Part shown: positions 33,667 to 42,563 of the stretch, piece by piece
How positions within the stretch are numbered: position 1 is the first letter of the stretch
Layout of the letters: the number at the start of each line of letters is the position of its first letter
Origin: Microbacterium hatanonis
GTDB taxonomy: Bacteria; Actinomycetota; Actinomycetes; Actinomycetales; Microbacteriaceae
NCBI RefSeq assembly: GCF_008017415.1
Contig: NZ_VRSV01000002.1
Location: forward strand, 1,240,001-1,304,000
DNA length: 64,000 nucleotides
Reading direction: 5' to 3'
Program-made: the position numbers and the translations under genes
Notes under the pieces: generated by a model
Told to the model about the DNA's origin: nothing
Database searches by the model: none
Seen by the model: only the letters and a program-made list of their open reading frames with translations

Positions 33667-33714
33667 TGCCAAGACACCCGGACGAGCGAGCACGTGTGTC
33701 CGGGTGTCTTGGCA
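33667..33714. repeat. Perfect 17-bp-arm inverted repeat, copy 2
   Basis: Same arms as copy 1; the spacer differs by one base (GAGCGAGCACGTGT). The similarity extends a few bases on both sides (CGTCGAGA before, CCT after), giving a unit of about 59 bp. Confidence 0.85.
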
Positions 33715-33803
33715 CCTGAAAGGCCGATCGGGGCGGGGTGGAGTATTTCGCGGCGAAGCGCAAGCCGCCCCGAAAATGCTCGCGGTGCTCGAATGTTGAC
33801 CTC

Positions 33804-34853
33804 ATGGTGGTTCTGAACACGCACGCTCCCGTCATTGTCTGCACCCTGCCGGGCTTCGCGGAGCGCGTGGGTCCGATCGGTGATCTCGACGTGCGCCCGG
33901 TCGAGCTCGCGGAGACCGATCACGTCGTGGCGCTGCTGGCCTCTTACGGCGGCCGGCGCTTCGTGATCGCGGGCGCAGGGGCGGAGGCCGCGGTCGTCGC
34001 CGCGGTCGTGCAGCGGCTGCTCAGCGGCGAAGCTCCGGTGTTCGGGCTCGCCGGGGTAGTGCTGGCCGAGCCCGAGGGAGACCTCGGGGCCGAGGCGTTC
34101 GACCTTCCGACGCTGGTGTTACCGGCAGACACGACACAACTCCTGCATTCCGCGAGCGATACGGCCCCGGACGGCGCCGAACAGGCCGCCACGGCGCAGA
34201 TCGCAGGAGTCGTGCACCACACCTTCCCTCGAGCCCGCGTCGGCGAGCTCGCCGACTTCGTCACGCACGAGATCTCGTCGTCCCCGACGGTGCCCGAAGA
34301 GTGGGCTCGCCTGATCGCCTCGGATCGCGTCGACGTCGAGGTGCGCGGCATCCTGTCTCGGCGCGCTCTTCCCGACGACGCCGAGTATGCCCCGCAGGTG
34401 ATGGATGCGGCGCAGTTGACGCTGCTGCGCGAGATCGCCGACCTCGTGGTGCCGCAGGACGGCCCGGCGATCGACCTCGCCGCTCGCGTCGATGCCCAGC
34501 TCGCCCGTGGCGAGGGCGACGGATGGCGGAACGCATCGCTTCCGCCCGATCCGGAGGCCTACCGCACCGGGCTCGCGGCGCTCGCCGACGGCTGGGCGGG
34601 GGAGGAGACCCTGCGCGCCGCGATCGAGGGCGAGCTCGAGACCGGCGGAGCGTTCGACGCCGCGCAGCTGGCGGCCTGGCTCGAAGACGTGCGGGTCGAT
34701 CTCGTGCGGCAGTGGCTCGCCCATCCCGCCACGGCGGCGAAGGCGGGCTTCGACGGCTTCGCCACGGGCGGCACGGTGCTGCCGCTGCGCGGGTTCACCG
34801 AACTCGGCAGCGGAACGCGAGATGCATGGGAACCGGCGGAGGTGAACGCGTGA
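33804..34853 (+). CDS. Protein with C-terminal gluconate-2-dehydrogenase subunit 3-like domain
   Basis: 349 residues from ATG 33804 (GTG 33738 would add 22). The C-terminal part (from MDAAQLTLLREIADLVVPQ, about residue 200) matches the small subunit that accompanies membrane GMC dehydrogenases such as gluconate 2-dehydrogenase. The N-terminal 180 residues look like a decayed alpha/beta-hydrolase-type region (GGRRFVIAGAGAEAAVVAAVV) without a clear catalytic triad. No Tat signal is visible, unlike typical family members. The stop overlaps the GTG of the GMC dehydrogenase gene, so the proteins are probably a complex. Confidence 0.72.
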   Translation: MVVLNTHAPVIVCTLPGFAERVGPIGDLDVRPVELAETDHVVALLASYGGRRFVIAGAGAEAAVVAAVVQRLLSGEAPVFGLAGVVLAEPEGDLGAEAFDLPTLVLPADTTQLLHSASDTAPDGAEQAATAQIAGVVHHTFPRARVGELADFVTHEISSSPTVPEEWARLIASDRVDVEVRGILSRRALPDDAEYAPQVMDAAQLTLLREIADLVVPQDGPAIDLAARVDAQLARGEGDGWRNASLPPDPEAYRTGLAALADGWAGEETLRAAIEGELETGGAFDAAQLAAWLEDVRVDLVRQWLAHPATAAKAGFDGFATGGTVLPLRGFTELGSGTRDAWEPAEVNA

Positions 34854-36400
34854 ACCTCGAGAACATGCGCACCTACTCCGACGACGAGATCGTCGACGTC
34901 GTCGTCGTCGGAACGGGCGCCGGCGGCGCCCCGCTCCTCGCCGAGATGGCCCGCCGCGGTCTGAGCGCGGTCGCCCTCGAGGCCGGTCGCAACTTCGAGC
35001 TCGACGACTTCACCCCCGACGAGACCGAGGCGGTGCGCATCAACTGGATGTCGGAGCGCCTCAGCGGGGGAGACGACCCGACCGCGTTCGGACCGAACAA
35101 CAGCGGCATCGGGGTCGGCGGATCGACCCTGCACTGGGGAGCCTTCGCGCCCCGCCCCGACCGACGCGACCTGCGCCTGCGCACCGAGACGGGTGAGGGG
35201 CGCGACTGGCCTCTCGACCCGGAAGAGCTGCTGCGCTACGTCGCCCGCGTCGAGAGCGACATCGGCGTGTCGGGCCCCGTGCCCTACCCGTGGGACCCCG
35301 ACCGCGCCTACGCCTACAAGGCGCCGGGTCGCAACGGCTCGGCCGACATCGTCGCCCGCGGGGCGACCGCGCTCGGTATCCGCACCGCCGACGCACCGGC
35401 AGCCGTGCTCACCCGCGCACGACTGCAGCCCGCCTACGGCGAACGCGGCGCGTGCCAGTCGTGCGGCGCCTGCCACCAGGGCTGCCGATTCGGCGCGAAG
35501 GCCACGACCGCGACGACCTACCTCCCGGCGGCGGTGTCGTACGGGGCCGAGATCCGCGCGCAGTCGATGGTTCACGGCATCGAGCTCGATGCCCGGGGCC
35601 GGGTCGCCGCCGTGCTCTATCGCCGCGACGGCGTCGAGCGCCGGCAGCTCTGCCGCACGCTCGTGCTCGCGGCGGGCGGCATCGAGACGCCGCGCCTGCT
35701 GCTGCACACCGGGCTGGCGAACTCGAGCGGTCAGGTCGGGCGCAACTTCCTCGCTCACGGTGCGACCCAGGTGTGGGGGCGGTTCGACGAGTCCGTCCGG
35801 GGTCACCGCGGATACCCGTCGTCGCTCATCAGCGAAGACATGCTGAGGCCGGCGGACGCCGACTTCGCGGGCGGTTACCTCATGCAGAGCCTCGGCGTGA
35901 TGCCCCTGACCTACGCGACCACCCTCGCCCGCGGCGGTGGGCTGTGGGGCCGGGAACTCGTCGAACGCACCCTCGACGCGCGGATGTATGCCGGAATCGG
36001 CATCAACGGCGACTGCTTGCCGTCGGAGGCGAACCGGCTCGAGCTGGTCGACGAACTCGACGAGTGGGGCATCCCGCGCGCGCGGATCGATTTCACCGCC
36101 GGACCGAACGAGAAGGCCCTCGACACCCACGCCACGCGGACGATGGAGGACATCATGCGCGCCGCCGGGGCGAGCGACACCATCGTGCTCGCCCGCACCG
36201 CCCACACCGTGGGCACGTGCCGGATGTCGGCCGACCCGGCAGACGGTGTGGTCGACGCCGACGGTCGGTCGCACGACATCCCGAACCTCTGGATCAGCGA
36301 CAACTCCGTGTTCCCCAGCGCCCTGGCCGCGAACCCCGCCCCCACGATTATGGCGATGTCGCTGCGCACCGCAGACCGGATGCTGGTGTCCGCCGGGTAG
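34850..36400 (+). CDS. GMC-family FAD-dependent dehydrogenase with cysteine cluster
   Basis: 516 residues, GTG start overlapping the previous stop. FAD-binding GTGAGGAPLLAEMARRG (from residue 21), GVGGSTLHWGAF and the C-terminal His/Asn region (AHTVGTCRMS, ANPAPTIMAM) define the GMC family. Four cysteines, Cys202-x2-Cys205-x2-Cys208-x3-Cys212 in GACQSCGACHQGCRFGAK, form a ferredoxin-like pattern seen in the large subunits of some GMC dehydrogenases. It would oxidise a sugar or polyol and pass electrons to a carrier; the substrate is unknown. The partner is the upstream small-subunit-like protein. Confidence 0.88.
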   Translation: MNLENMRTYSDDEIVDVVVVGTGAGGAPLLAEMARRGLSAVALEAGRNFELDDFTPDETEAVRINWMSERLSGGDDPTAFGPNNSGIGVGGSTLHWGAFAPRPDRRDLRLRTETGEGRDWPLDPEELLRYVARVESDIGVSGPVPYPWDPDRAYAYKAPGRNGSADIVARGATALGIRTADAPAAVLTRARLQPAYGERGACQSCGACHQGCRFGAKATTATTYLPAAVSYGAEIRAQSMVHGIELDARGRVAAVLYRRDGVERRQLCRTLVLAAGGIETPRLLLHTGLANSSGQVGRNFLAHGATQVWGRFDESVRGHRGYPSSLISEDMLRPADADFAGGYLMQSLGVMPLTYATTLARGGGLWGRELVERTLDARMYAGIGINGDCLPSEANRLELVDELDEWGIPRARIDFTAGPNEKALDTHATRTMEDIMRAAGASDTIVLARTAHTVGTCRMSADPADGVVDADGRSHDIPNLWISDNSVFPSALAANPAPTIMAMSLRTADRMLVSAG

Positions 36401-36411
36401 ACCCGCGGACT

Positions 36412-36461
36412 CTTCGACACGCTCAGGGACCGCCGCCGGTCGGTCGCTGAGCCTGTCGAAG
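36412..36461. repeat. Inverted pair of the CTTCGACA dispersed repeat
   Basis: A degenerate forward copy (36412-36432) faces a reverse copy CGGTCGCTGAGCCTGTCGAA (from 36441) across 8 bases, making a long imperfect hairpin after the GMC gene. It may act as terminator. Confidence 0.65.
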
Positions 36462-36550
36462 CGTTCGGCGCCCGGCGCAGCATCCTTGAGCACTACCCGC
36501 TCGTCCGAGATTCGTCAACGCGGGCTTTCGCGCCAGGTTCGCCGAGCACG

Positions 36551-37396
36551 ATGTCGGGCATGACTGAGATCACCGCACACCACGGACTGCTGACCGACAT
36601 CAACCTGCACGTCGACGACACCGGCGGATCGGGTCGCCCGGTCGTGCTGATCCACGGCTGGCCCCTCTCGGGCGAGTCGTGGTCGGAGCAGGTCCCGGCC
36701 CTCGAGAAGGCCGGCTACCGCGTGATCACGTACGACCGCCGCGGCTTCGGGCGCAGCGACAAGCCCCGCACCGGTTACAACTACGACACGTTCGCCGACG
36801 ACCTCGCGGCCGTTCTCGCGGCCCTCGACCTGCGCGACGTCACGCTGGTCGGATTCTCGATGGGTGGCGGTGAGGTCGCCCGCTACGTCACCAAGCACGG
36901 CACCGATCGCCTGAAGAGCGTCGTGTTCGCCGCCGCTGTGCCGCCGTACCTGAAGAAGAGCGACGACAACCCCGAGGGCCCGCTCGACGACGAGACCGCC
37001 GCCGGCATGGAGAAGGGGCTGCGCGAGGACGAGAAGGGCTTCTACCACCAGTTCACGACCGACTTCTTCTCGGTCGACGGCAAGCTCACTGTGAGCGACG
37101 CGCAGCAGGCCGACGCCGAGCGCCTCGCCAACCAGGCCGACCACCACGCCGCGCTCAAGTCGATGGAGGCGTTCGCGACCACCGACTTCCGCGACGACCT
37201 GCCCAACGTGACCGTGCCGGCGCTGATCATCCACGGCGACAGTGACGGAACCGTGCCGTTCGAGGGTTCGGGCAAGCGCACCCACGAGGCGCTCGTCGGC
37301 AGCGAGCTCGTGCTCGTCGAGGGCGCTCCCCACGGCCTCAACGTCAGCCACAAGGAGCAGTTCAACACGGCGCTGCTGAGCTTCCTCGGACGCTGA
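36551..37396 (+). CDS. Alpha/beta hydrolase, non-haem haloperoxidase-like
   Basis: 281 residues (278 if the second ATG at 36560 is used; neither has a clear SD). Oxyanion-hole HGWP, nucleophile elbow GFSMGG (Ser), acid Asp in IHGDSDGTVPF and His in GAPHGLNVSH make a full triad. Length and the YDRRGFGRSDKP and SMGGGEVARY segments match bacterial cofactor-free haloperoxidases/esterases (chloroperoxidase CPO-F type). Biological substrate unknown; cytoplasmic. Followed by a strong terminator at 37414-37454. Confidence 0.9.
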   Translation: MSGMTEITAHHGLLTDINLHVDDTGGSGRPVVLIHGWPLSGESWSEQVPALEKAGYRVITYDRRGFGRSDKPRTGYNYDTFADDLAAVLAALDLRDVTLVGFSMGGGEVARYVTKHGTDRLKSVVFAAAVPPYLKKSDDNPEGPLDDETAAGMEKGLREDEKGFYHQFTTDFFSVDGKLTVSDAQQADAERLANQADHHAALKSMEAFATTDFRDDLPNVTVPALIIHGDSDGTVPFEGSGKRTHEALVGSELVLVEGAPHGLNVSHKEQFNTALLSFLGR

Positions 37397-37413
37397 GCCC
37401 CCTCCCGCGCAAC

Positions 37414-37454
37414 CGACGACGCCCGCACTCCCGAAAGGGGTGCGGGCGTCGTCG
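37414..37454 (+). terminator. Strong terminator hairpin after the haloperoxidase-like gene
   Basis: Perfect 15-bp arms CGACGACGCCCGCAC/GTGCGGGCGTCGTCG around TCCCGAAAGGG, which itself pairs, 18 bases after the stop. Confidence 0.8.
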
Positions 37455-37459
37455 TATCC

Positions 37460-37525
37460 GTCACCGGCGGAGGAGATCTCACGAGTGGAGGTCCACGCGG
37501 GGGCGATCTCCCCTCCGCCGGTGAC
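37460..37525. repeat. Long-armed inverted repeat
   Basis: Perfect 14-bp arms GTCACCGGCGGAGG/CCTCCGCCGGTGAC, 38 bases apart, extended inward by GAGATC/GATCTC after a small bulge. Lies between the hydrolase terminator and the short sigma-factor gene. Confidence 0.7.
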
Positions 37526-37640
37526 AAGTCCTGCGTCCGTGACGGCAAGCACCTCATCGCCGCGGCCGGACGCCTACCACCAAGCGCCCGATCTCAGCAA
37601 CGGCCCGGTGCCCGAGCCCCTCGGATGTGACGATCGAGGG

Positions 37641-37973
37641 GTGACCACGCTTCTCCCCGCCCCGGTCGACGACGGGATCTTCCCGCCCGATCTCGACGAG
37701 CTGATGGTGCGCGTCGCGCAGGGCGACACCGATGCCTTCGCGGAGGTCTACGACCTCAGCTCGAGCCGTGTGCTCGGCCTCGTCACCCAGGTCGGCCGAG
37801 GCCGTACGCCGGCCGAGGAGGTCATGCTCGACGTCTTCACCACCGTGTGGCGGAGCGCCCCCGAGTACCGCGCCTTCGAGGGATCCGCCTGGGCCTGGAT
37901 CGTGAAGATCGCCCTCCGCCGAGCGATCGCCGCCGGGCGACACGCCACCCCGGGCGTTGCAGCGACCTCATAG
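37641..37973 (+). CDS. Truncated ECF sigma-70 factor, region 2 only
   Basis: 110 residues from GTG 37641 with CGAGGG just upstream. The sequence LMVRVAQGDTDAFAEVYDLSSSRVLGLVTQV ... AEEVMLDVFTTVWR ... AWAWIVKIALRRAIAAGR fits sigma region 2 (core binding and -10 recognition) of SigK-like ECF factors, but the gene stops where the linker and region 4 should follow. No continuation is seen in other frames of the 44-bp gap before the next gene. It may be a decayed gene or a small protein that still binds core polymerase. Confidence 0.65.
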   Translation: MTTLLPAPVDDGIFPPDLDELMVRVAQGDTDAFAEVYDLSSSRVLGLVTQVGRGRTPAEEVMLDVFTTVWRSAPEYRAFEGSAWAWIVKIALRRAIAAGRHATPGVAATS

Positions 37974-38017
37974 CCGAGGAGAGGATGCTGAAGCATCCCG
38001 TCTGAACTGAGGTACGC

Positions 38018-39325
38018 GTGAACGCACTGCTCGACATCGGAATCCTCTCCGGTCCCGCCGTCATCATCGTCTTGGTCGTCACGGGAATCGTCGCCGCGCT
38101 CCTCGTGCTCGTGCGCCCCAGCGGGCGTTGGAGGCGCAGCATCTGGATCACGACCGCCGTCGGCTCCGCCCTCGCGGGCGCGCTGATCGGGGCGGCGCTC
38201 ACGTGGCTGATCGCCGACGAGATGGATGCCTTCGGCGTCGATCTCACCTTCGCGTCGAGAGTGTGGATCGCCCTCGGATTCGCCGGGATCTTCGTCGCGC
38301 TCGCGTCGCTGTGGCGCGCCTCGTGGCGTCGGATGATCGCCGTCCCCCTCGCGATCGTGCTCTTCGTGCTCACCAGCGCGATGGGGGTGAACATCGCTTT
38401 CGGGCAGTACCCGACGATCCGCAGCGTTCTCGGCCTCAGCGCGTATGCCGGGGACGTGCTCCCGGATCTCAAGGACGGATCGGCGAATAGACCGACCGTC
38501 GCCGACTGGACGGCCCCCGCCGGAATGCCCGCGCAGGGCAGCATGGCGTCGGTCGTCATCCCGGCCACGGAGTCGGGTTTCGTCGCACGGGATGCGACCG
38601 TCTACCTGCCCCCGGCGGCTCTGACCGACAACCCGCCCCTCCTGCCGGTGCTCATCATGATGTCGGGGCAGCCGGGCACGACCGACGAGGTGTTCACGGT
38701 CGCGCACCTGCGCGAGACGCTCGACGCGTACGCCGCGGCGCACCAGGGCCTCGCTCCGATCGTCGTCTCACCCGACCAGCTCGGGTCTCCTGAGGCGAAC
38801 CCGATGTGCGTCGACTCGCCGCTCGGCAACTCGGCCACCTACATCACGGTCGACGTGCCGAACTGGATCAGAGCGAACCTCCCGGTGCTCGACTCGCCGG
38901 ACTACTGGGGGGTCGGCGGTCTCTCGCAGGGCGGCACGTGCTCGATCCAGCTCGGGGCGCAGCATCCCGAGCTCTTCAGCGCGATCCTCGACGCGTCGGG
39001 CGAGGAGTTCCCCACGCTCGGCGACCCAGCGACCACCATCGCGCAGGGGTTCGGCGGCGACGCGGAGAAATACGCGGCCGCCTACCCCGCCGCGATCATG
39101 GCCTCGAAGGCGCCGTACACCGACATGTTCGCGGTCTTCGGAGTCGGCAGCGAAGACACGGCCTTCCGCCCCGGGGTGATGACCCTCTACGCCGACGCTC
39201 AGGCCGCGGGGATGGATGCCACGTACCTCGAATCGGCGGGGAACGCCCATGACTCGGCGGCCTGGACGTACGTCTTCAACATCGGGCTCGGGCTGATCGC
39301 CGACCACTGGGGCCTGAACCGGTAG
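38018..39325 (+). CDS. Membrane-anchored alpha/beta hydrolase (esterase/mycolyltransferase-like)
   Basis: 435 residues, GTG start. Four N-terminal membrane helices (about residues 10-135) are followed by an extracytoplasmic esterase domain: VVIPATESGFVARDATVYLPP, nucleophile elbow GLSQGG with the catalytic Ser, an Asp in the later strand and His in ESAGNAHDSAAW. This matches the esterase D/antigen-85-like fold, a group that includes acyltransferases of the outer face. Substrate may be a cell-envelope ester; this is inference. It follows the short sigma gene by 44 bp, and a co-transcript is possible. Confidence 0.82.
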   Translation: MNALLDIGILSGPAVIIVLVVTGIVAALLVLVRPSGRWRRSIWITTAVGSALAGALIGAALTWLIADEMDAFGVDLTFASRVWIALGFAGIFVALASLWRASWRRMIAVPLAIVLFVLTSAMGVNIAFGQYPTIRSVLGLSAYAGDVLPDLKDGSANRPTVADWTAPAGMPAQGSMASVVIPATESGFVARDATVYLPPAALTDNPPLLPVLIMMSGQPGTTDEVFTVAHLRETLDAYAAAHQGLAPIVVSPDQLGSPEANPMCVDSPLGNSATYITVDVPNWIRANLPVLDSPDYWGVGGLSQGGTCSIQLGAQHPELFSAILDASGEEFPTLGDPATTIAQGFGGDAEKYAAAYPAAIMASKAPYTDMFAVFGVGSEDTAFRPGVMTLYADAQAAGMDATYLESAGNAHDSAAWTYVFNIGLGLIADHWGLNR

Positions 39326-39402
39326 GACGGGGCGGCCCCTCGGCACGCTCGGGGACCGGGGAGCGTCTCAGGGACAGGGAACGGCTCGGAGCGGCGCGGG
39401 CG

Positions 39403-41937
39403 CTACTTCGCGGCGACGGGCTCGCGGGGTTCGCGCAGCGTGCCGGCCATGCGGGCGGCCTGCGCGAGCGTCAGATGCGGCAGGTAGCAGCGCGCCAGCG
39501 CGATGCCCAGGGAGGGCAGCACGGACGACTCGGGGTAGACCGCCCACAGCGTGACGAACTCGGGCTGGAACTTGCGCTTGAAGTTCAGCAGCGAGCGGAA
39601 GCCGTAGGCCGGTTCGAGCAGCTCGCCGAAACGATCGAGCACCCGCGTGATGGGGGCGCGCTCGCCGTCGTCGGGTCGCGACGCCAGAGGCGACCCCGAC
39701 AAGCTCATGCGATCGAGGCCCGCGGCCTTCATGTGGTCGGCGGCGGCACCGATGACGAACTCCATGATCCCGTTCATCGAGTCGGCCCGGCGACGCATGA
39801 AGTCGAGGGTGTACCCGTGCACGCCGCCGGGTGCGAACAGGGGCAGCCAGCTCGTGACGGCCTGGATCCGCCCGGCCTCGTCGACCGCGAGCATGAGGCG
39901 CACCTCGGGGTCGGCGAGCTCATCGACGCCCCCCAGCGTGAACTCCATCTCGGGGAGGCTCTTGTCGGCGACCCACGCCTCCGAGATCTCGCGGATCTGC
40001 GCGTGCTCGGCGATCGTCAGGTCGTGCCAGCTGGTCCAGGTCGCGGTGACGCCCTCCCGGGCCGCGCGGTTCGTCGCGGTGCGAATGTCTTGGCGCTTCT
40101 TGCCCGAGGTGTTCCAGGTGGCCGGATCGAGCAGCGCCTCTTCGGCCACCGGCATCCGCTGCCATCCGAGCTGACGGTAGGGCGAATCATCGCCGTCCTC
40201 GACGCTGTAGAAGACGGCGGTCCAGCCGTTCTCGCCGCAGAACTCCACGAAGCCCGCCACCACCTCGGGGCGCTGCGCGTCGGGACCGAACGCACCGCCG
40301 AGCGTGACGGCGACAGGACCGCGCACGCGGTAGGCGATCGCCGCATCCAGGTCGGGGGAGAACCAGTAGGCGTTCCCCTCCCACGTCGTCATGAACGACA
40401 GGGTGTCGCCGCCGCCGCGCTCGAGCATCAGACGCGCGCGCGCCCGGTCGGACGCCCCGCTCACCGCGCCCGGATCGAGCACGAGTCGAGCCGTGGCGAC
40501 CGTCGTGGCGAGCCAGAACAGCAGCGACGGCAGGTACCAGAACGCCTGGGCCCAGCCGCTCGACGGCACGAACGTCAGGATGTCCGAGGGCAGGAGCGTC
40601 GGCGGCAGGAGGCGCAGCGGCAGTCCGACGAGCACGTCGCCGACGTCGAGGTTCGGGTTGTAGCCATCGGACGCGACCAGGCCGCCGGCGAACGCGAGCA
40701 GCAGGTTGGCCGCGGCGGCGACGCCGACGGTGAGGCCGAACGTGCGCAGCGCGGCGGGCGTCGAGGCGGCACGGACGTTGCGGCGGAACACGACGAGCAC
40801 GATCGCCACGCTGAGCGGCACGAGGGCGCCGATCAGGCTGCTCGAGAGCGTCTGCCACACGTACTCCTGCGACTCGGCGTCGCGCAGCTGTGCGATCGCC
40901 GCCACCGTCTCGGGCTGGATGACCGAGAAGACGTACAGCATCCCGGCGAAGACGACGCCGTTGAAGACGACCGCGAGCCACAGGGCGGCGCGCCGCCCGT
41001 TAAGGATGCCCCAGGCCGCGATCACCGCGACGAGGATCGGCAGCAGGGCGATGAACCCGGATGCCGGTTGCAGCTCGCCGAACGAGTCGTAGGTGTCGGG
41101 GCAGGGCGCTGCCGGGGATCCGAAGGCGCAGGTCTGTCCGTCGACGAGGGTGACGGGGTCGTCGGAGAGGAAGCCGTAGATCGACAGCAGGCCCGCCCCC
41201 GTGGTGGAGAACGTCGCGATGACCGGACCCACCGACGTGACGAACGTCAGCGCCGCCAGCAGAACGCGCTTCTCGTGGTGCGAGCTGCGCACCAGACGGA
41301 AGCCCGAGTGCCGTCCGCCGAGCACGTACCCGAGCCCGAGGCCGATCGGGACGGCGAGGAGTGAGAAGAGGTCGTTCGCGCCGCCGGCGTAGAGGAAGAG
41401 CGTGACCGCGGTGAGGGTGGCCAGCAGTCGCGTGCGGCGGCGCCAGAGCGCGCCGGCGAACGAGCTCGCCGCCATCGCGGTGCAGATGAGCGCCGCGAGC
41501 GGGGAGAGGGTGTCGACGGCGGGGGCGTTGAGGGGCAGGAAGTCGAGGAACTGCTCTTCGAGGAGTCCGACGCCGAGCCCGGCGAACGACGCCGCCACAC
41601 CGCCGACGACGTAGGCGATGAGGGTGCGGACGCTGCCCATCGTCTTCTCCGCGGCTCCGACCACGACGAGCAGCACGGGAACGAGCGCCAGCAACGACGC
41701 GAGATCAGGGACCGCCAGGAGCGACGTGACGGTGCCCCACCAGTGGCGCTGGATGAAGATCTCGGGCACGCCCTCGTCGAGCACCTGCCAGCCCCAGCCC
41801 GAGGGCGAGGCGATGAACCCCGTCAGGCTGAGCACGATGACCAGGGCGGTGACGGCGAGGGTCACCGGACGCGTCCGGCACCACCGCAGCACCGCTGCCC
41901 CGGCTCGGCGCGCGCGCGTCGTCGGCTCGTTTCGCAT
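39403..41937 (-). CDS. MprF-like membrane protein with DUF2156 acyltransferase domain
   Basis: 844 residues. The N-terminal half has about twelve to fourteen membrane segments; the first six resemble a rhomboid-like bundle (HWWGTVTSLLAVPDL, then GSVRTLIAYVVGGVAASFAG) but show no GxSG catalytic site. The C-terminal 320 residues form the cytoplasmic DUF2156/phosphatidylglycerol lysyltransferase domain (TTWEGNAYWFSPD, TASNRAA-like DIRTATNRAAREG, DFMRRR, NFKRKFQPEF). Such proteins transfer aminoacyl groups from tRNA to lipids and flip them, lowering sensitivity to cationic peptides; the amino acid is unknown. Monocistronic. Confidence 0.85.
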   Translation of the reverse strand: MRNEPTTRARRAGAAVLRWCRTRPVTLAVTALVIVLSLTGFIASPSGWGWQVLDEGVPEIFIQRHWWGTVTSLLAVPDLASLLALVPVLLVVVGAAEKTMGSVRTLIAYVVGGVAASFAGLGVGLLEEQFLDFLPLNAPAVDTLSPLAALICTAMAASSFAGALWRRRTRLLATLTAVTLFLYAGGANDLFSLLAVPIGLGLGYVLGGRHSGFRLVRSSHHEKRVLLAALTFVTSVGPVIATFSTTGAGLLSIYGFLSDDPVTLVDGQTCAFGSPAAPCPDTYDSFGELQPASGFIALLPILVAVIAAWGILNGRRAALWLAVVFNGVVFAGMLYVFSVIQPETVAAIAQLRDAESQEYVWQTLSSSLIGALVPLSVAIVLVVFRRNVRAASTPAALRTFGLTVGVAAAANLLLAFAGGLVASDGYNPNLDVGDVLVGLPLRLLPPTLLPSDILTFVPSSGWAQAFWYLPSLLFWLATTVATARLVLDPGAVSGASDRARARLMLERGGGDTLSFMTTWEGNAYWFSPDLDAAIAYRVRGPVAVTLGGAFGPDAQRPEVVAGFVEFCGENGWTAVFYSVEDGDDSPYRQLGWQRMPVAEEALLDPATWNTSGKKRQDIRTATNRAAREGVTATWTSWHDLTIAEHAQIREISEAWVADKSLPEMEFTLGGVDELADPEVRLMLAVDEAGRIQAVTSWLPLFAPGGVHGYTLDFMRRRADSMNGIMEFVIGAAADHMKAAGLDRMSLSGSPLASRPDDGERAPITRVLDRFGELLEPAYGFRSLLNFKRKFQPEFVTLWAVYPESSVLPSLGIALARCYLPHLTLAQAARMAGTLREPREPVAAK

Positions 41938-42235
41938 CCGAGGTCCTTCCGTGGCGTTTTCCGCCGCCGTGACTTTATCCGAGATCCCTGAGGCTCACCC
42001 GCGTCCCGCGCCGCGCGCTGCCGGCGTGGTGCGGGGCGGGGTCTGGGCTGGTGGGGGCGCTGCGGGCTGCGGCGGGGGCGGGGCTGCGGGGGCCGCGGGT
42101 GCATCGCGCCGGAGCGCGGCCGGGTGGGGCTGCGGGGTGGTGCGGGGGCCGCGGGTGCAGCGCGCCGGGATGCGGCCGGGGTTGGGAGGCCGGGGGCTGC
42201 GTGCGCGGTGCCGCGGTCCCGCCGCGGGAGCGACT

Positions 42236-42298
42236 GCGCCAGCATCCGGCGACTGACTGTACGAATCGGTGCAGTCATTCGCAGGAATGTGCCACATT
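42236..42298. repeat. 63-bp direct repeat, copy 1
   Basis: Begins GCGCCAGCATCCGGCGACTG and ends GTGCCACATT. Contains the imperfect palindrome TGACTGTAC/GTGCAGTCA and, at its end, AATGTG-C-CACATT. Copy 2 is 265 bp downstream. Confidence 0.75.
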
Positions 42299-42500
42299 TC
42301 GGCGCGCGCGGCGAGGCGACCAGCACGGCCGCGGGCGACGAACACGTGCGGCCGGGGTGGGGCGGATGCTTCGCGCTGCCGTTCTGTGCGCGCGCTGTGC
42401 TTATGGACGCCGCGCGGGCACAGATGGGCAGCACGAGCGGGAGGAACGGCCGCGCGGGCATGCAGGGGCAGCGCGTGGCATAGGGGAAAGCCGAGCGAGT

Positions 42501-42563
42501 GCGCCAGCATCCGGCAACTGACTGTACGAATTGGTGCAGTCACTTACAGGAAGGCGCCACATT
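42501..42563. repeat. 63-bp direct repeat, copy 2
   Basis: About 87% identical to copy 1 by eye, same palindrome TGACTGTAC/GTGCAGTCA; the terminal AATGTG palindrome is lost. It ends 30 bases before the stop of the converging 42593 gene. Confidence 0.75.

Noticed and set aside
37974..38017. Region 4 of the short sigma factor in another frame (frameshift)
   Set aside because: The 44-bp gap is too short and shows no sigma-4 sequence before the next gene starts.
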